Assembly (NCBI GenBank): GCA_017483605.1
Contig: JAFUWG010000001.1
Span: forward strand, 1 to 64,000
Direction: 5' to 3'
Source: Bacteroidaceae bacterium
Lineage (GTDB): Bacteria; Bacteroidota; Bacteroidia; Bacteroidales; Bacteroidaceae
DNA length: 64,000 nt
Part shown: positions 7,964-17,542 of the stretch, piece after piece
Layout: every line of letters begins with the position of its first letter
How positions within the stretch are numbered: position 1 is the stretch's first letter
The notes under the pieces: generated by a model
Seen by the model: only the letters and a program-made list of their open reading frames with translations
Databases searched by the model: none
What the model was told of the DNA's origin: nothing
Position numbers and translations under genes: made by a program

Positions 7964-9079
7964 ATGGCAGGAATTTACATCCATATACCCTTTTGTAAGT
8001 CACGTTGCATCTATTGTGGCTTCTTTTCCACCACATCCCTCGAACAGCGTCGCCGCTACGTGGATGCATTGCTTCGTGAACTGACGCTGCGGCAGGATTT
8101 TCTGGCTTCAACACCCGTTGAGACCATCTATTTCGGTGGAGGAACACCCTCTCAGTTGCCTCTCGACGAGATTGAACGCATTCTCTGCCATCTCCATAAT
8201 ATATATAATGTACGCGAGGACGCCGAGGTGACTCTCGAAGGCAATCCCGATGATTTGACCTCCCCTTATCTGCAATCTTTGAGGTGTTTGGGCATCAATC
8301 GTCTCAGCATGGGCATCCAGACTTTCGACGACGAGCGGCTTCGTTTCCTACGCCGTCGGCATACTGCCGCACAAGCCCTTCGAGCCGTCAAGGATGCTCA
8401 GTCGGCAGGTTTTGATAACATCAGTGTTGACCTCATGTTTGGCTTCCCGCATCAGACCTTGGCGGCATGGCAGGACGACGTGCAGCAAGCCCTTTCTCTT
8501 CAGGTGCAGCACATCTCGGCTTATTCCCTGATGTACGAAGAGGGCACTCCGCTGGGCAGAATGCTCGACCGAGGCGACGTGACCGAAGTGGACGATGAGG
8601 TTTCACTCTCCATGTATCACTATCTGATAGATGCCCTTGCCGCCGCTGGCTATGAGCATTATGAACTCAGCAACTTTGCCCTTCCGCACCATCGTTCACG
8701 CCACAACTCCAGTTATTGGCATGGCGTTCCCTATCTGGGGGTGGGGGCGGGTGCTCACTCTTTTGATGGGCTTCAACGCTCCTTCAATGTCGAATCCCTG
8801 TCCGATTATCTGGCAGGAACGGAACCCGTTACGGAACACTTGACCTTCAACGAACGCTACGACGAGTTTGTCTTCACAGGCTTGCGAACCTCCGATGGCA
8901 TCCACCTCTCCGAGTTGGAACAGAAATTTGGGACGGTCCACAAGCGATATTGCCTCCAGAATGCACGGCGGCATCTCGACGCAGGCAGGCTTTTGCTCGA
9001 CGGCGATGTGCTCAAACTCTCTCGTCAAGGGCTCTTTGTGTCCAACGATGTCATGTCCGACCTCATGTGGGTGGAGTGA
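7964..9079 (+). CDS. hemW: HemW-like radical SAM haem chaperone
   Basis: The 371-residue protein begins MAGIYIHIPFCKSRCIYCGFFS. It has the radical SAM motif CxxxCxxC followed by the Gly-Phe typical of HemW and of older coproporphyrinogen III oxidase HemN annotations. FGGGTPS and GMQ-like (GIQTF) motifs and the HemW C-terminal domain (NSSYWHGVPYLGVGAGAHS) follow. The ATG at 7964 replaces an upstream in-frame TTG because the family starts right before the IHIPFC motif. HemW probably delivers haem to membrane proteins; a HemN activity cannot be excluded. Confidence 0.92.
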   Translation: MAGIYIHIPFCKSRCIYCGFFSTTSLEQRRRYVDALLRELTLRQDFLASTPVETIYFGGGTPSQLPLDEIERILCHLHNIYNVREDAEVTLEGNPDDLTSPYLQSLRCLGINRLSMGIQTFDDERLRFLRRRHTAAQALRAVKDAQSAGFDNISVDLMFGFPHQTLAAWQDDVQQALSLQVQHISAYSLMYEEGTPLGRMLDRGDVTEVDDEVSLSMYHYLIDALAAAGYEHYELSNFALPHHRSRHNSSYWHGVPYLGVGAGAHSFDGLQRSFNVESLSDYLAGTEPVTEHLTFNERYDEFVFTGLRTSDGIHLSELEQKFGTVHKRYCLQNARRHLDAGRLLLDGDVLKLSRQGLFVSNDVMSDLMWVE

Positions 9080-9094
9080 AAAAGCACGTTTTAT

Positions 9095-9125
9095 TTTGTC
9101 ATATAGGTATTTTGTGCTATCTTTG
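9095..9125 (+). promoter_or_regulatory. Promoter of the YARHG-protein gene
   Basis: TTTG (9095-9098), 19 nt, then TATCTTTG (9118-9125) is a complete Bacteroidota promoter. Transcription from about 9132 would include the repeat element at 9155-9267 in a leader of about 180 nt. Confidence 0.8.
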
Positions 9126-9154
9126 CAGATAAAAAATGAAGAAAGAGAATTCCG

Positions 9155-9267
9155 AGTAGTTAAGTAGTCAGAAGTTAAGTAGTTAAGCCGATACCTTGCC
9201 AAAAAAGGCTTGAGATTTGGCTTGACTACTGAGCGTAGCGATAACTACTTAACTCCTTAACTACAAA
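9155..9267. repeat. Inverted-repeat leader element, copy B
   Basis: This is a second copy of the element at 150-282. The conserved block GCGTAGCGATAACTACTTAA and its continuation lie at 9233-9267. The left half (GAGTAGTTAAGTAGTC and AAGTTAAGTAGTTAAGCC) can pair with it. It lies inside the predicted untranslated leader. An A-rich octamer tract (AAAACTCA, GAACTTAAAAAC) follows up to the start codon. Confidence 0.7.
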
Positions 9268-9312
9268 AGAGAAAACTCAAAAACCTACGAACTTAAAAAC
9301 TAATAATTGCTT

Positions 9313-10482
9313 ATGAGAACTTGGAAACAGAAAGCATGGATGCTTGTGATGTTGTTGGCGGTTAGCCTGTTGGCTCGTGCCAACGATGGTGTGTACTACG
9401 TGAGTGGCAACCAGATTGTGCCCTTGCAGGAGGCTGACATTGCCGTCACCAAGGAGGTGCTGACCATCACCATTGGCGACGACGAATTTGCTCGTGTGGA
9501 CGTGCAGTATGAGTTCACCAACCGTGGCAAGGCAAAGACCATCGATGTGGGCTTTGAGGCAACGGCTCCCTACGAGCCTGGGAGTGAGAGCAACTTTAGC
9601 AAGGCTGGCCAGCACCCTGACATTTTCGACTTCACGGTCGAAATGAACGGCACGAAACTGCCCATCCGCAACTATGTCATGCGGGAGAGTGAAGAAGAGA
9701 AGCCTGCTGACTTCACACCGCTCGACCTCAACGTGTGGCAAGGACCTACAGCCAACGACGAGTGGACTTCGCTGACCAACAAGAACACCGATGAAACCGT
9801 CCTTTTCTCCTATGCCTATTGTTTCAAGGCTGCCTTCAAGGAGGGGAAGAACACGGTTCACCACACCTATCGCTACCGCATGTCGAACGGTGTCTATCAG
9901 ACTTTTAACGTGCCCTATTGGCTGATGCCTGCCATGCGGTGGGCAAATCACCAGATTGACGACTTCACCCTCCGCATCAAGGTGGAGAAAACGGCCAAGC
10001 AGTTTTGTATTGATGGCGACGAAATGTGGAAGGCAAGTCAGTGGCGTGTGACAGAAGGGGCAGGGAAAGTACACATCCTCAAGTCTGACGAGGGGAGCGA
10101 ATTCTTCGAGTTCTCGTTGCGTAATGGCACCGTCGAATGGCATTCCGCCAACTTCCGCCCCACCTCGAACTTTAACATCTTGTCAGCAGAAAATCCGCTC
10201 TTCTATCGGAATGATTTTAAGATTGGCAGATTCTACGACCGCGGCACTATATGGCTCTGTCCTGGAGACCCGGAAAATCAGTCAAAGGGCTCCACAGACG
10301 GCATCGCCAACAAACGCATCCTTCGCAACCTGCCCTATGCCAGCCGTGGCTACGTCTTCAAGGATGCCCAATTGAAAGCATACTTCACCAAACTTTGGTG
10401 GTACATGCCCGACCCCTCTTGGCAGCAAGACACTTCCGACTTCACCGAGTCAGAAAGGAAACTCATCAACAGCAACAAATAG
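9313..10482 (+). CDS. Secreted YARHG-domain protein
   Basis: The 389-residue protein has a cleavable signal peptide (MRTWKQKAWMLVMLLAVSLLARA). A long beta-rich region resembles DUF4424-like secreted domains. At the C terminus, ILRNLPYASRGYVFKDAQLK and YFTKLWWYMPD form a YARHG domain, named for its motif in bacterial extracellular proteins. The ATG follows a TTG two codons earlier. The gene has its own promoter and terminator, so it is monocistronic. Its function is unknown; binding or assembly at the cell surface is only a guess. Confidence 0.75.
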   Translation: MRTWKQKAWMLVMLLAVSLLARANDGVYYVSGNQIVPLQEADIAVTKEVLTITIGDDEFARVDVQYEFTNRGKAKTIDVGFEATAPYEPGSESNFSKAGQHPDIFDFTVEMNGTKLPIRNYVMRESEEEKPADFTPLDLNVWQGPTANDEWTSLTNKNTDETVLFSYAYCFKAAFKEGKNTVHHTYRYRMSNGVYQTFNVPYWLMPAMRWANHQIDDFTLRIKVEKTAKQFCIDGDEMWKASQWRVTEGAGKVHILKSDEGSEFFEFSLRNGTVEWHSANFRPTSNFNILSAENPLFYRNDFKIGRFYDRGTIWLCPGDPENQSKGSTDGIANKRILRNLPYASRGYVFKDAQLKAYFTKLWWYMPDPSWQQDTSDFTESERKLINSNK

Positions 10483-10525
10483 CGGACACCCCTTCTCCCT
10501 TTTTCCCCAGCGTTAACGACGCCAG

Positions 10526-10558
10526 AAAGAGGATATGTTTTGGGGCATATCCTCTTTT
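10526..10558 (+). terminator. Terminator after the YARHG gene
   Basis: The 12-bp stem AAAGAGGATATG with its complement CATATCCTCTTT closes a TTTTGGGG loop and is followed by TTATCTTTTTG. The loop and right arm resemble the right end of the larger element at 11421-11570. Confidence 0.8.
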
Positions 10559-10673
10559 ATCTTTTTGTCAAAATTCTCCATTCTTAACCAAAATCTTGTC
10601 AATAAGGCACAATTTGTTTCCTGGAAAGATGTGTTTTTTAGGAAGATTGGGGTGAAGTGTAAAGATTTTTATA

Positions 10674-10681
10674 TAACTTTG
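10674..10681 (+). promoter_or_regulatory. Minus-7 element and Shine-Dalgarno region of the lipoprotein gene
   Basis: TAACTTTG lies 24 nt before the start codon. Between them is AAGGAGGAAAAGT, a strong Shine-Dalgarno-like sequence at normal spacing. Such sequences are unusual in this window and suggest that the gene was acquired. Confidence 0.55.
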
Positions 10682-10705
10682 CCCAATCTAAAAAGGAGGA
10701 AAAGT

Positions 10706-11296
10706 ATGAGAACAAAAGCATTTTCATTGGTATTAAGTATGTTCTTGGTGTTATCATGCCAATATTCTGCTGTATACACATTGAATAATGAAGACCTAAG
10801 TTGGATGTCCCCATACAAAAAAGGAGATACGGTTTTGTTTGTGTCCTCCGATAAGGTGGATACGATGATTGTTGACGAGTTTATTCTACATAACTCGCCC
10901 CCCTCAATCGTTCCCAATGAAGGAACTTCCATCTATTATGCCAACGGCAAAATAGAAAATATATTTTTTCATCAGGGTGGACATTTTAGTAGTTCTCTGT
11001 ATGTGGGAAAAGAAGATAAAGACTTGGTACTTGTAAACCTCTCGCTCAATCACAGAAAATGGAGGACGACATACTCTACAAGCCCCCAGATGCAAAAAGT
11101 CTCATTTGCAGGATATGAATACAACGATGTGATAATAGCAAATGAGAGTAATTCGGAATGCTCTTTGAAATCTGCTGATAACTGTGAATACTTCATCTGG
11201 AGCAAATCCCAAGGATTGATTCAGTACAAGTACTTGGATGGTGATACTTATACATTCTACAAGAAATTGCCGTATCAAGTAAAACGTAACAACTGA
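10706..11296 (+). CDS. Putative lipoprotein of unknown function
   Basis: The 196-residue protein has a signal sequence ending in a lipobox (FLVLSC, Cys18), so it is probably lipid-anchored. The rest is polar and beta-rich, with no family that I recognise. The ATG at 10706 is chosen over longer in-frame starts because the promoter and a clear AGGAGG ribosome-binding site lie just before it. Base composition is AT-richer than the flanking genes and codon use is different. A large bracketed hairpin element follows. It may be a recent insertion. Confidence 0.6.
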   Translation: MRTKAFSLVLSMFLVLSCQYSAVYTLNNEDLSWMSPYKKGDTVLFVSSDKVDTMIVDEFILHNSPPSIVPNEGTSIYYANGKIENIFFHQGGHFSSSLYVGKEDKDLVLVNLSLNHRKWRTTYSTSPQMQKVSFAGYEYNDVIIANESNSECSLKSADNCEYFIWSKSQGLIQYKYLDGDTYTFYKKLPYQVKRNN

Positions 11297-11420
11297 AAAA
11301 AATCGTGGGCATTCATGGCCATCCGTGTTTCCTTTTTACATATAATTGCCATAAATGTCCACGAATGATCATAAATTTTGATATTTATGGTTTCTCCGAA
11401 CTCACGTTGTGATTGCAAGT
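11297..11420. other. Non-coding stretch with imperfect inverted repeat
   Basis: No gene is seen. CGTGGGCATTCATGGCC (about 11305-11321) pairs with CCATAAATGTCCACG (about 11350-11365) with two mismatches. It may be a terminator for the lipoprotein gene, but no clear T tract follows. Confidence 0.4.
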
Positions 11421-11570
11421 GATGAGGCTGTGTCAAAAATGGCTTCCTCGATACCTCAAAAGTGGTCTGAGTCACACCGCCCGAGTGGTGTGACTCAGAC
11501 CGCCGAGGCGGTGTGACTCAGACCACTTTTGACGTGTCGAGGAGATGTTTTGGGACATACCCTCTTTTTC
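11421..11570. repeat. Bracketed hairpin element A (MITE-like or complex terminator)
   Basis: The outer arms (GAGGCTGTGTCAAAAATGGC at the left, and the region ending TGGGACATACCCTC at the right) are imperfect inverted repeats with a T5 tail. Inside, CCTCGA-TC-AAAAGTGGTCTG arms pair over about 36 bp. The core holds GGTCTGAGTCACACC once inverted and twice direct. The same plan with another core occurs at 36811-36970. There is no transposase. It may end transcription of the lipoprotein gene. Confidence 0.7.
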
Positions 11571-11692
11571 GTTCTTCCACTTTATGGTTGGCGATTTAAG
11601 AGCAAGCGACTTTGTGTGTAGAAGAACAGGCGACTGATACAATACTGCAAGAAAATGAATCGTGTTGTAAAGTGCTTTTTCGAGAAAAAAGG

Positions 11693-11700
11693 TAACTTTG
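11693..11700 (+). promoter_or_regulatory. Minus-7 element of the GH115 gene
   Basis: TAACTTTG lies 45 nt before the GH115 start codon. A degenerate TTG is the only minus-33 candidate (11665-11667). Confidence 0.6.
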
Positions 11701-11745
11701 CAGCACGTTTTTGTATATCCATTTGACCTAAACCGAAACTTCAAA

Positions 11746-14250
11746 ATGAAGAAGCCCTTTTTCCTCCTGATGTGCGTGTTGACCGCTATCTGCATGGGTG
11801 CGGCAGAGCCTTTTGTTACCTTCTCAAGAACAGATGCCACCCAGTTGTGTCTCACGGGTGGGAAAGATACGATTCAGTATGATGCCAACGACTGGGAGGG
11901 CGTGAAAATTACCGTGTGCAATCTGCGGCAAGACCTCAAGGCGGTGACAGGCAGCGAGTGTGCCCCCATCGTGGTGGGCACGGTGGGCAAGAGCAAGGTG
12001 GCGAGGAGGTACAAGCACCTTGCAAACCAGTTGCAGAGGAAATGGGAACAGTACATCATCACCACTGATGGAGACAAGTTGGTCATCCTCGGCAGCGATA
12101 AGCGGGGCACCATCTATGGCATCTACGAATTTTCCCGACAGATAGGTGTCAGCCCCTGGTATTGGTGGGCTGATGCTCCGATTGCTCGCCACGAACACCT
12201 CTATGTGACACGTGGCGAATATACCGATGGCGAACCTGCCGTGAAGTATCGTGGCATCTTCATCAACGACGAGTGGCCTTCGTTCGGCGGATGGGCAAAC
12301 AACCTGTTTGGTGGCATCAACTCCAAGATGTATGCCCGCATGTTTGAGTTGCTTCTTCGTCTGAAAGCCAACTACCTCTGGCCTGCCATGTGGGACAGCC
12401 GTTTCAACGAGGAAGACCCGCTTTGTCCGAAGATTGCAGACGAGATGGGCATCGTGATGGGTACCTCTCACCACGAACCCATGATGCGTGCCCACAAGGA
12501 ATACGTCACCCGTCGCGAAGAGGTGGGCCCTTGGGACTATGCCAGCAATCCTGGCCGCATCGACCGTTTCTTCCGTGAGGGCATCGAACGCAACAAGGGC
12601 TATGACAACCTCATCACCATCGGGATGCGTGGCGATGGCGACGTGGCGATGGGCACTGGCAATGATGCCGAAAACATGAAGACGCTGGAAAAAGTCATCG
12701 AGAGCCAACGCCGCATCATCTCCGACGTGTACGGCAAACCAGCCGAGGAGGTGCCACAGTTGTGGGCGATTTTCACGGAGGTGCAGCGATACTACGATGC
12801 GGGCTTCACCGTTCCAGACGATGTGACCCTCCTGCTTTGCGACAACAACTGGGGATACATCCGCCGCATTGGTCGTGACTTCGAACGTCAGCGGAAGGGC
12901 GGCTTGGGGCTTTACTACCACATCGACATGAACGGTGGTCCTTGGAACGACCGCTGGGTGAACACCACCACCATCCCCAAACTTCGTGAGCAACTTCACC
13001 TTGCTTACGAGACAGGGCTTGACCGTATCTGGATTATCAATGTCGGCGACCTAAAACCCAAGGAAGTGCCTATCGACTTCATCATGCACTATGCCTGGAA
13101 TCCTGCCTCGGTGCAGCCTGGTGACGAACAGGCTTACCTCGAAGACTTCGCCGCCAGCATCTTCGGAAAGCCCTATGCTGCCGAAGTGGCGGACATCATT
13201 GCCAAATACAGCAAGTACAACTTGTGGCGAAAGCCCGAGGCTCAAGTGCCAGGCATATTCAATCGTGAGGAGATGGCACGCACGCAAGCCTTGTGGCAAC
13301 GTCTTGCACAGCGTGCCGAGGCTCTCAAGGCGAAGATACCTGCCGAGGCACAGGATGCTTTCTTCCAACTGGTGTATTACCCCACCGTGGGGAGTGCCCT
13401 TGTGACTGAAATCTATCATTGTGCCACCCTTGGCGACTCCCTTCGCATCGAGCAGTTGATGCAGCAAGACCAGCAACTGACCGACTACTATAACGAGCAA
13501 CTCTCTCATGGCAAGTGGCGAGGCATGATGCAGGACAAGCACATCGGCTACACCCAATGGTTCATGCCCGATGCCAACATCAATCCTGCCACGCTCCATT
13601 TCCCTGTGGCTCATGCACTTGCCGACGATAAGCCTTCTGCCGAATATTCCATCCCTGCCCATCACTTCACTCGAAAGACCGCAGGTGCGACAGCCCTGTG
13701 GGTCTTCTTGTCCGACCTCGGACGTGGCGAAGGCTGTATGGGAAGCAACAATGTCTTGGCACCCAGCGACACCACAGGGCAGGGTGCCGCTCTCGAGTAT
13801 GAGATAACGACTCCTCAATGGTCGATGCTCAATGGACAATTGTCCATCGCCATCGGCATTCTCCCCACTCAAGACATCTATCCTGCTCGTGGCCTTCGTC
13901 TCGGCGTTCAATTTGACGACCTCCCCATGCAGGTGCTTGATGCTCGCCGTGGCTTGGTGGACACTTTTGGCGAATACACTCCGCAGAATCTGCAAGTGTC
14001 GAAAGTGCTCAAGCCCCTGCCGCCACGCAGTCGCCTTGCCTTGAGCGGATGGGTGGACGGACGTCCGTTGCCACGTCGCGACGAGGTGTTTGACAATCTC
14101 CGATGGCTCGATGTCACCTTCCCCATATCTGAGAAGAATGCCCCTAAGAAGCACACCCTTCGCCTCGTCATGATTGACCCCGAAGTGGTGGTGGAGCAGT
14201 TGGTCGTCAACCCCGACAATCATCACTACAGTTATTTTGGCAAACCATAA
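11746..14250 (+). CDS. GH115 xylan alpha-(1,2)-glucuronidase
   Basis: The 834-residue protein has a signal peptide (MKKPFFLLMCVLTAICMGAA). Its core has KYRGIFINDEWPSFGGWA, LLLRLKANYLWPAMWDSRFN, GIVMGTSHHEPMMRA and IGMRGDGDVAMG, the hallmark motifs of family GH115. A C-terminal beta domain (about 640-834) is the GH115_C type. GH115 enzymes remove glucuronic or 4-O-methylglucuronic acid from internal xylose residues. ATG 11746 is preferred because the minus-7 element overlaps the upstream in-frame start. It heads a run with DUF3237 and GH95 (15-nt and 56-nt gaps), probably one operon, exported to the periplasm or surface. Confidence 0.93.
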   Translation: MKKPFFLLMCVLTAICMGAAEPFVTFSRTDATQLCLTGGKDTIQYDANDWEGVKITVCNLRQDLKAVTGSECAPIVVGTVGKSKVARRYKHLANQLQRKWEQYIITTDGDKLVILGSDKRGTIYGIYEFSRQIGVSPWYWWADAPIARHEHLYVTRGEYTDGEPAVKYRGIFINDEWPSFGGWANNLFGGINSKMYARMFELLLRLKANYLWPAMWDSRFNEEDPLCPKIADEMGIVMGTSHHEPMMRAHKEYVTRREEVGPWDYASNPGRIDRFFREGIERNKGYDNLITIGMRGDGDVAMGTGNDAENMKTLEKVIESQRRIISDVYGKPAEEVPQLWAIFTEVQRYYDAGFTVPDDVTLLLCDNNWGYIRRIGRDFERQRKGGLGLYYHIDMNGGPWNDRWVNTTTIPKLREQLHLAYETGLDRIWIINVGDLKPKEVPIDFIMHYAWNPASVQPGDEQAYLEDFAASIFGKPYAAEVADIIAKYSKYNLWRKPEAQVPGIFNREEMARTQALWQRLAQRAEALKAKIPAEAQDAFFQLVYYPTVGSALVTEIYHCATLGDSLRIEQLMQQDQQLTDYYNEQLSHGKWRGMMQDKHIGYTQWFMPDANINPATLHFPVAHALADDKPSAEYSIPAHHFTRKTAGATALWVFLSDLGRGEGCMGSNNVLAPSDTTGQGAALEYEITTPQWSMLNGQLSIAIGILPTQDIYPARGLRLGVQFDDLPMQVLDARRGLVDTFGEYTPQNLQVSKVLKPLPPRSRLALSGWVDGRPLPRRDEVFDNLRWLDVTFPISEKNAPKKHTLRLVMIDPEVVVEQLVVNPDNHHYSYFGKP

Positions 14251-14265
14251 AAACAAACACTCAAC

Positions 14266-14778
14266 ATGAAAAAGTTCTTCCTCATGGCGATGCTTGCCCT
14301 CCATACCCTTGTGGCAGCCGCACAGCCAGCCATCGACGATACCCCCAAATTGGATTTCGTCATGCAACTCAATGTGACCCTTGGTGCCCCCTATAGTGTG
14401 GGTGAGACGCCGCAGGGCAGACGTACCGTCATCCCCATCACGGGAGGCACCTTCGAGGGACCCCGTTTGAAGGGTACCATCATCGACGGTGGTGCCGACT
14501 ATCAGTTGGCGAGCCTTGACGGCAAACGCACCTCCCTCGAAGCCATCTATTCCATCAAGACAGACGATGGCATCTACATCCATATCCGCAACCGCGGCAT
14601 CATCTGCACAGGCACCGACGCCAACGGGGCACCTCAGTTCTACTTCAAGGCGGCTCCACAGTTTGAAGCCCCTGCCGACAGCCCTTACGCATGGCTCAAC
14701 AATGCCATCTACGTGTGCCAGCCTGTTTTCTCTCAGCAGGGTGAGGGCATTGCTCTGAAGGTGTGGGTGGTGAAGTAG
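14266..14778 (+). CDS. Exported DUF3237 protein
   Basis: The 170-residue protein has a signal peptide (MKKFFLMAMLALHTLVAAAQ). A DUF3237 barrel follows with GGTFEGPRLKGTIIDGGADY, SIKTDDGIYIHIRNRG and the C-terminal strand pattern. The biochemical role of the family is unknown. Its place between GH115 and GH95 suggests a part in heteroxylan use, perhaps lyase, epimerase or binding activity on released sugars, but this is only context. The start is 15 nt after the GH115 stop. Confidence 0.82.
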   Translation: MKKFFLMAMLALHTLVAAAQPAIDDTPKLDFVMQLNVTLGAPYSVGETPQGRRTVIPITGGTFEGPRLKGTIIDGGADYQLASLDGKRTSLEAIYSIKTDDGIYIHIRNRGIICTGTDANGAPQFYFKAAPQFEAPADSPYAWLNNAIYVCQPVFSQQGEGIALKVWVVK

Positions 14779-14834
14779 TTCTTGAGTTCTTAAGTTTTTG
14801 AGTTATGGTTAACGTTATACAAACATTGAAAGAT

Positions 14835-17285
14835 ATGAAGAAATATTCCCTTTTGGCGGTGCTGCTTTTCGTCGTGGTGTGGGCATCTGCCGCCACCCCC
14901 GACAATGACCAGCGACTCTGGTACGCTCGTCCTGCCTCCTGTTGGCTCGAAGCCCTTCCTGTAGGCAATTCCCGCATGGGGGCGATGGTCTATGGAGGTA
15001 CCGAGACGGAAGAAATCCAGTTGAACGAAGAGACCTTCTGGAGTGGAGGGCCTCACAACAACAATAGCACCACCTCTTTGCAGTATCTGCCCCAAGTGCG
15101 GCAACTCATCTTCGATGGCAAGGAGAAAGAAGCCGAGGACCTCATCAACCGTGAGTTCGTCAAAGGGCCTCATGGCATGAGATACCTCCCTCTTGGCAGC
15201 CTCACCCTCCAGTTTGGACATGCCAACGTGCAGGACTATCAGCGTGAACTCGACCTCCAGACGAGCGTTGCCACCACCTCCTACGTGTGCGATGGCGTGA
15301 AGTACACCCGTCGGGTGTTCGCCTCGTTGACGGACGGTGTCATCATGATGCACATCAAGGCGAGTCGAAAGGGTGCGTTGAACTTCCAGATGGGGTATAA
15401 GTCTCAGTTGCAGGCGGAGGTGGAATGCGAACACCGTTGGCAATGTCCGCCCACCGTAGGGAGAAACATGAAAGGAGCCTCACTGAAAGCCACCGTTCAT
15501 GGTGTGGAGCAGGAAAGAGTGCCAGCCGCCCTCACGGCACAGTGTTTCAGCGAGGTCGTGGCCGATGGCGACGTGTCGAAGGGCACAGAGACCATCCACG
15601 TGGCAGGAGCCACCGAAGCGACCATCTACATCGGAGCCGCCACCAACTTCGTCAACTACCACGATGTGAGCGGTTCCCCTACCTTGCAATGCAGAATCTA
15701 CCTCAATTTTGCCGAAACGATGAAGTTCCCCCAACTCCTTCAGCGACATCTGGCGAAGTATCAGGAGCAGTACAACCGTGTGAAGTTAAACCTTAACGCT
15801 GCTCCCAACTCAAAAACTCAAAAACTCAAAAACTTAAAAACTGAAAACGCTCAGTTGCCTACCGACCAGCGGCTTGACCGCTTCTATGGCAGCAACGACC
15901 TTGGCATGGTGGCTCTCCTTTTCAACTACGGACGCTATCTCCTCATTTCTTCCTCTCAGCCAGGCGGGCAGCCAGCCAACTTGCAGGGCGTGTGGAACGA
16001 CAAGCGTAACGCCCCGTGGGACAGCAAGTACACCATCAACATCAATGCCGAGATGAACTATTGGCCGGCCGAGGTGTGCAACCTCAGCGAGTGTGCCGAA
16101 CCGCTCTTTGCCATGATGAAGGACCTCAGTCGGACGGGGGCCGAGACCGCCCGCACCATGTATGGATGCGGCGGCTGGGTTGCCCACCACAACACCGACT
16201 TGTGGCGAATTGCCGGTCCCGTCGATGGTGCCTTCTGGGGCATGTTCCCCAACGGCGGCGGATGGCTCACCACCCATCTGTGGGAGCACTACCTGTTCAC
16301 GCTCGACCGTGGCTTCCTTCGTCGTTACTATCCCATCATGAAGGGTGCCGCCCAGTTCTACCTCGACTACATGGTGGAGCATGACGGTCAACTTCTTGTC
16401 GTGCCCAGTGTCTCGCCCGAACATGGCGGACGGGGCAAGCACTCTCCCGTCACCGCCGGGTGTACCATGGACAACCAGATTGTGCGTGACGTGCTCACAC
16501 AGACGCTTGAGGCAGCCCGTGTGCTCGACACCGATGCCGCCTATCAGCAGACCCTCGCTGCTGCCATCGCCAAGATTCCACCCATGCAGGTGGGGCAATA
16601 CGGGCAGTTGCAGGAGTGGCGAGAAGACCTCGACGACCCGCGTGACGAGCATCGCCACATCTCCCATCTCTATGGACTTTATCCCTCCAGCCAAATCTCT
16701 CCCTACACCACACCTTCCCTTTGGCGAGCCGCAGGGGTGACCCTTCAGCAGCGAGGCGACCAGGCGACAGGGTGGAGTCTCGGATGGAAGACCAACTTCT
16801 GGGCACGTATGCTCGACGGCAACCACGCTTTCCGCATCATCAGCAACATGTTGAGGCTCCTTCCCAACGAAGGCCGTGAACGCGAATATCCTGATGGCCG
16901 CACCTTCCCCAATCTTTTCGATGCCCATCCGCCTTTCCAGATAGACGGCAACTTCGGTGTCACAGCCGGCATCGCCGAGATGCTCCTGCAGAGCCACGAC
17001 CATGCCCTTCATCTTCTTCCCGCCCTGCCCGACGCATGGACGGATGGCAGCGTGAGTGGTTTGCGGGCACGAGGCGGCTACACCGTCAGCATCACCTGGA
17101 CGGATGGTCACCTTTCCACCGCCACCATCACCGCCTCCGCCGCTGGCACCCTCACCCTCCGCAGTCGGACACCCCTCACAGCCAAAGGGCTCACCGAACT
17201 GCCAGCCCACGATGGCGTGTACGAATATCAGGTGTCTGTCGGCAAGGGACAAACAATTACGCTGAAAAATCAGAAGTCCCACTAA
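14835..17285 (+). CDS. GH95 glycosidase, probably alpha-L-galactosidase
   Basis: The 816-residue protein has a signal peptide ([19 protein letters not shown]), an N-terminal GH95 beta domain ([19 protein letters not shown]) and an alpha/alpha6 barrel. Catalytic candidates are N402 and N404 in [13 protein letters not shown]594 in [11 protein letters not shown] and D704 in QIDGNFG. Two residues before N402 is T400, where alpha-L-fucosidases of the family usually have His (HxNxN). I recall that the Bacteroides ovatus xylan-locus GH95 alpha-L-galactosidase has Thr there. Residues about 325-338 ([14 protein letters not shown]) come from an A-rich octamer repeat within the domain linker. Confidence 0.88.
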   Translation: MKKYSLLAVLLFVVVWASAATPDNDQRLWYARPASCWLEALPVGNSRMGAMVYGGTETEEIQLNEETFWSGGPHNNNSTTSLQYLPQVRQLIFDGKEKEAEDLINREFVKGPHGMRYLPLGSLTLQFGHANVQDYQRELDLQTSVATTSYVCDGVKYTRRVFASLTDGVIMMHIKASRKGALNFQMGYKSQLQAEVECEHRWQCPPTVGRNMKGASLKATVHGVEQERVPAALTAQCFSEVVADGDVSKGTETIHVAGATEATIYIGAATNFVNYHDVSGSPTLQCRIYLNFAETMKFPQLLQRHLAKYQEQYNRVKLNLNAAPNSKTQKLKNLKTENAQLPTDQRLDRFYGSNDLGMVALLFNYGRYLLISSSQPGGQPANLQGVWNDKRNAPWDSKYTININAEMNYWPAEVCNLSECAEPLFAMMKDLSRTGAETARTMYGCGGWVAHHNTDLWRIAGPVDGAFWGMFPNGGGWLTTHLWEHYLFTLDRGFLRRYYPIMKGAAQFYLDYMVEHDGQLLVVPSVSPEHGGRGKHSPVTAGCTMDNQIVRDVLTQTLEAARVLDTDAAYQQTLAAAIAKIPPMQVGQYGQLQEWREDLDDPRDEHRHISHLYGLYPSSQISPYTTPSLWRAAGVTLQQRGDQATGWSLGWKTNFWARMLDGNHAFRIISNMLRLLPNEGREREYPDGRTFPNLFDAHPPFQIDGNFGVTAGIAEMLLQSHDHALHLLPALPDAWTDGSVSGLRARGGYTVSITWTDGHLSTATITASAAGTLTLRSRTPLTAKGLTELPAHDGVYEYQVSVGKGQTITLKNQKSH
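15807..15848 (+). repeat. A-rich octamer repeat inside the GH95 gene
   Basis: Five tandem octamers of the type AACTCAAA, AACTTAAA, AACTGAAA encode a Lys/Asn/Thr-rich linker stretch in GH95. The same octamer array forms the untranslated leaders before 9313, 17543 and 33840, so it looks like an insertion of leader-type repeat into a coding frame. Confidence 0.75.
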
Positions 17286-17291
17286 TCGTTC

Positions 17292-17365
17292 CCTCGATGC
17301 GTATCAATTCATGCACGGGTGTTGTATGATTACAATACCTCGACACGAATTGATACGCATCGAGG
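17292..17365. other. Nested hairpin after GH95
   Basis: Perfect 19-bp inverted repeats (17292-17310 and 17347-17365, CCTCGATGCGTATCAATTC) enclose a second hairpin (GGTGTTGTA-TGAT-TACAATACC). No T tract follows. It lies 6 nt after the GH95 stop and could be a processing or stability element, or a weak terminator. Confidence 0.65.
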
Positions 17366-17490
17366 TAACGCAAGTTGTATGACAGGGTGGCGGAACTTTA
17401 TAAGGCAAAAATTTCTTACTTTTTGTGTGCTAAGTTACAAAAACCAAAACAAAAGATACCCTACAAAAAAGGGGGTGGGGAAGAATTGTG

Positions 17491-17498
17491 TAACTTTG
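17491..17498 (+). promoter_or_regulatory. Minus-7 element before the GH43 operon
   Basis: TAACTTTG lies 44 nt upstream of the GH43 start. The leader ends in the A-rich octamer type (AAAAACTCAAAAAAAACTTA). No minus-33 TTTG is seen at the right distance, which is common for activator-dependent promoters. Confidence 0.6.
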
Positions 17499-17542
17499 CA
17501 CAAGAAAAATGACCCCAAAAACTCAAAAAAAACTTAAGACCT

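Noticed and set aside
13051..14583. Long open frames antisense to GH115, GH95, GH10 and EF-G
   Set aside because: They follow the high-GC codon pattern of the real genes on the other strand, lack signals and match no family.
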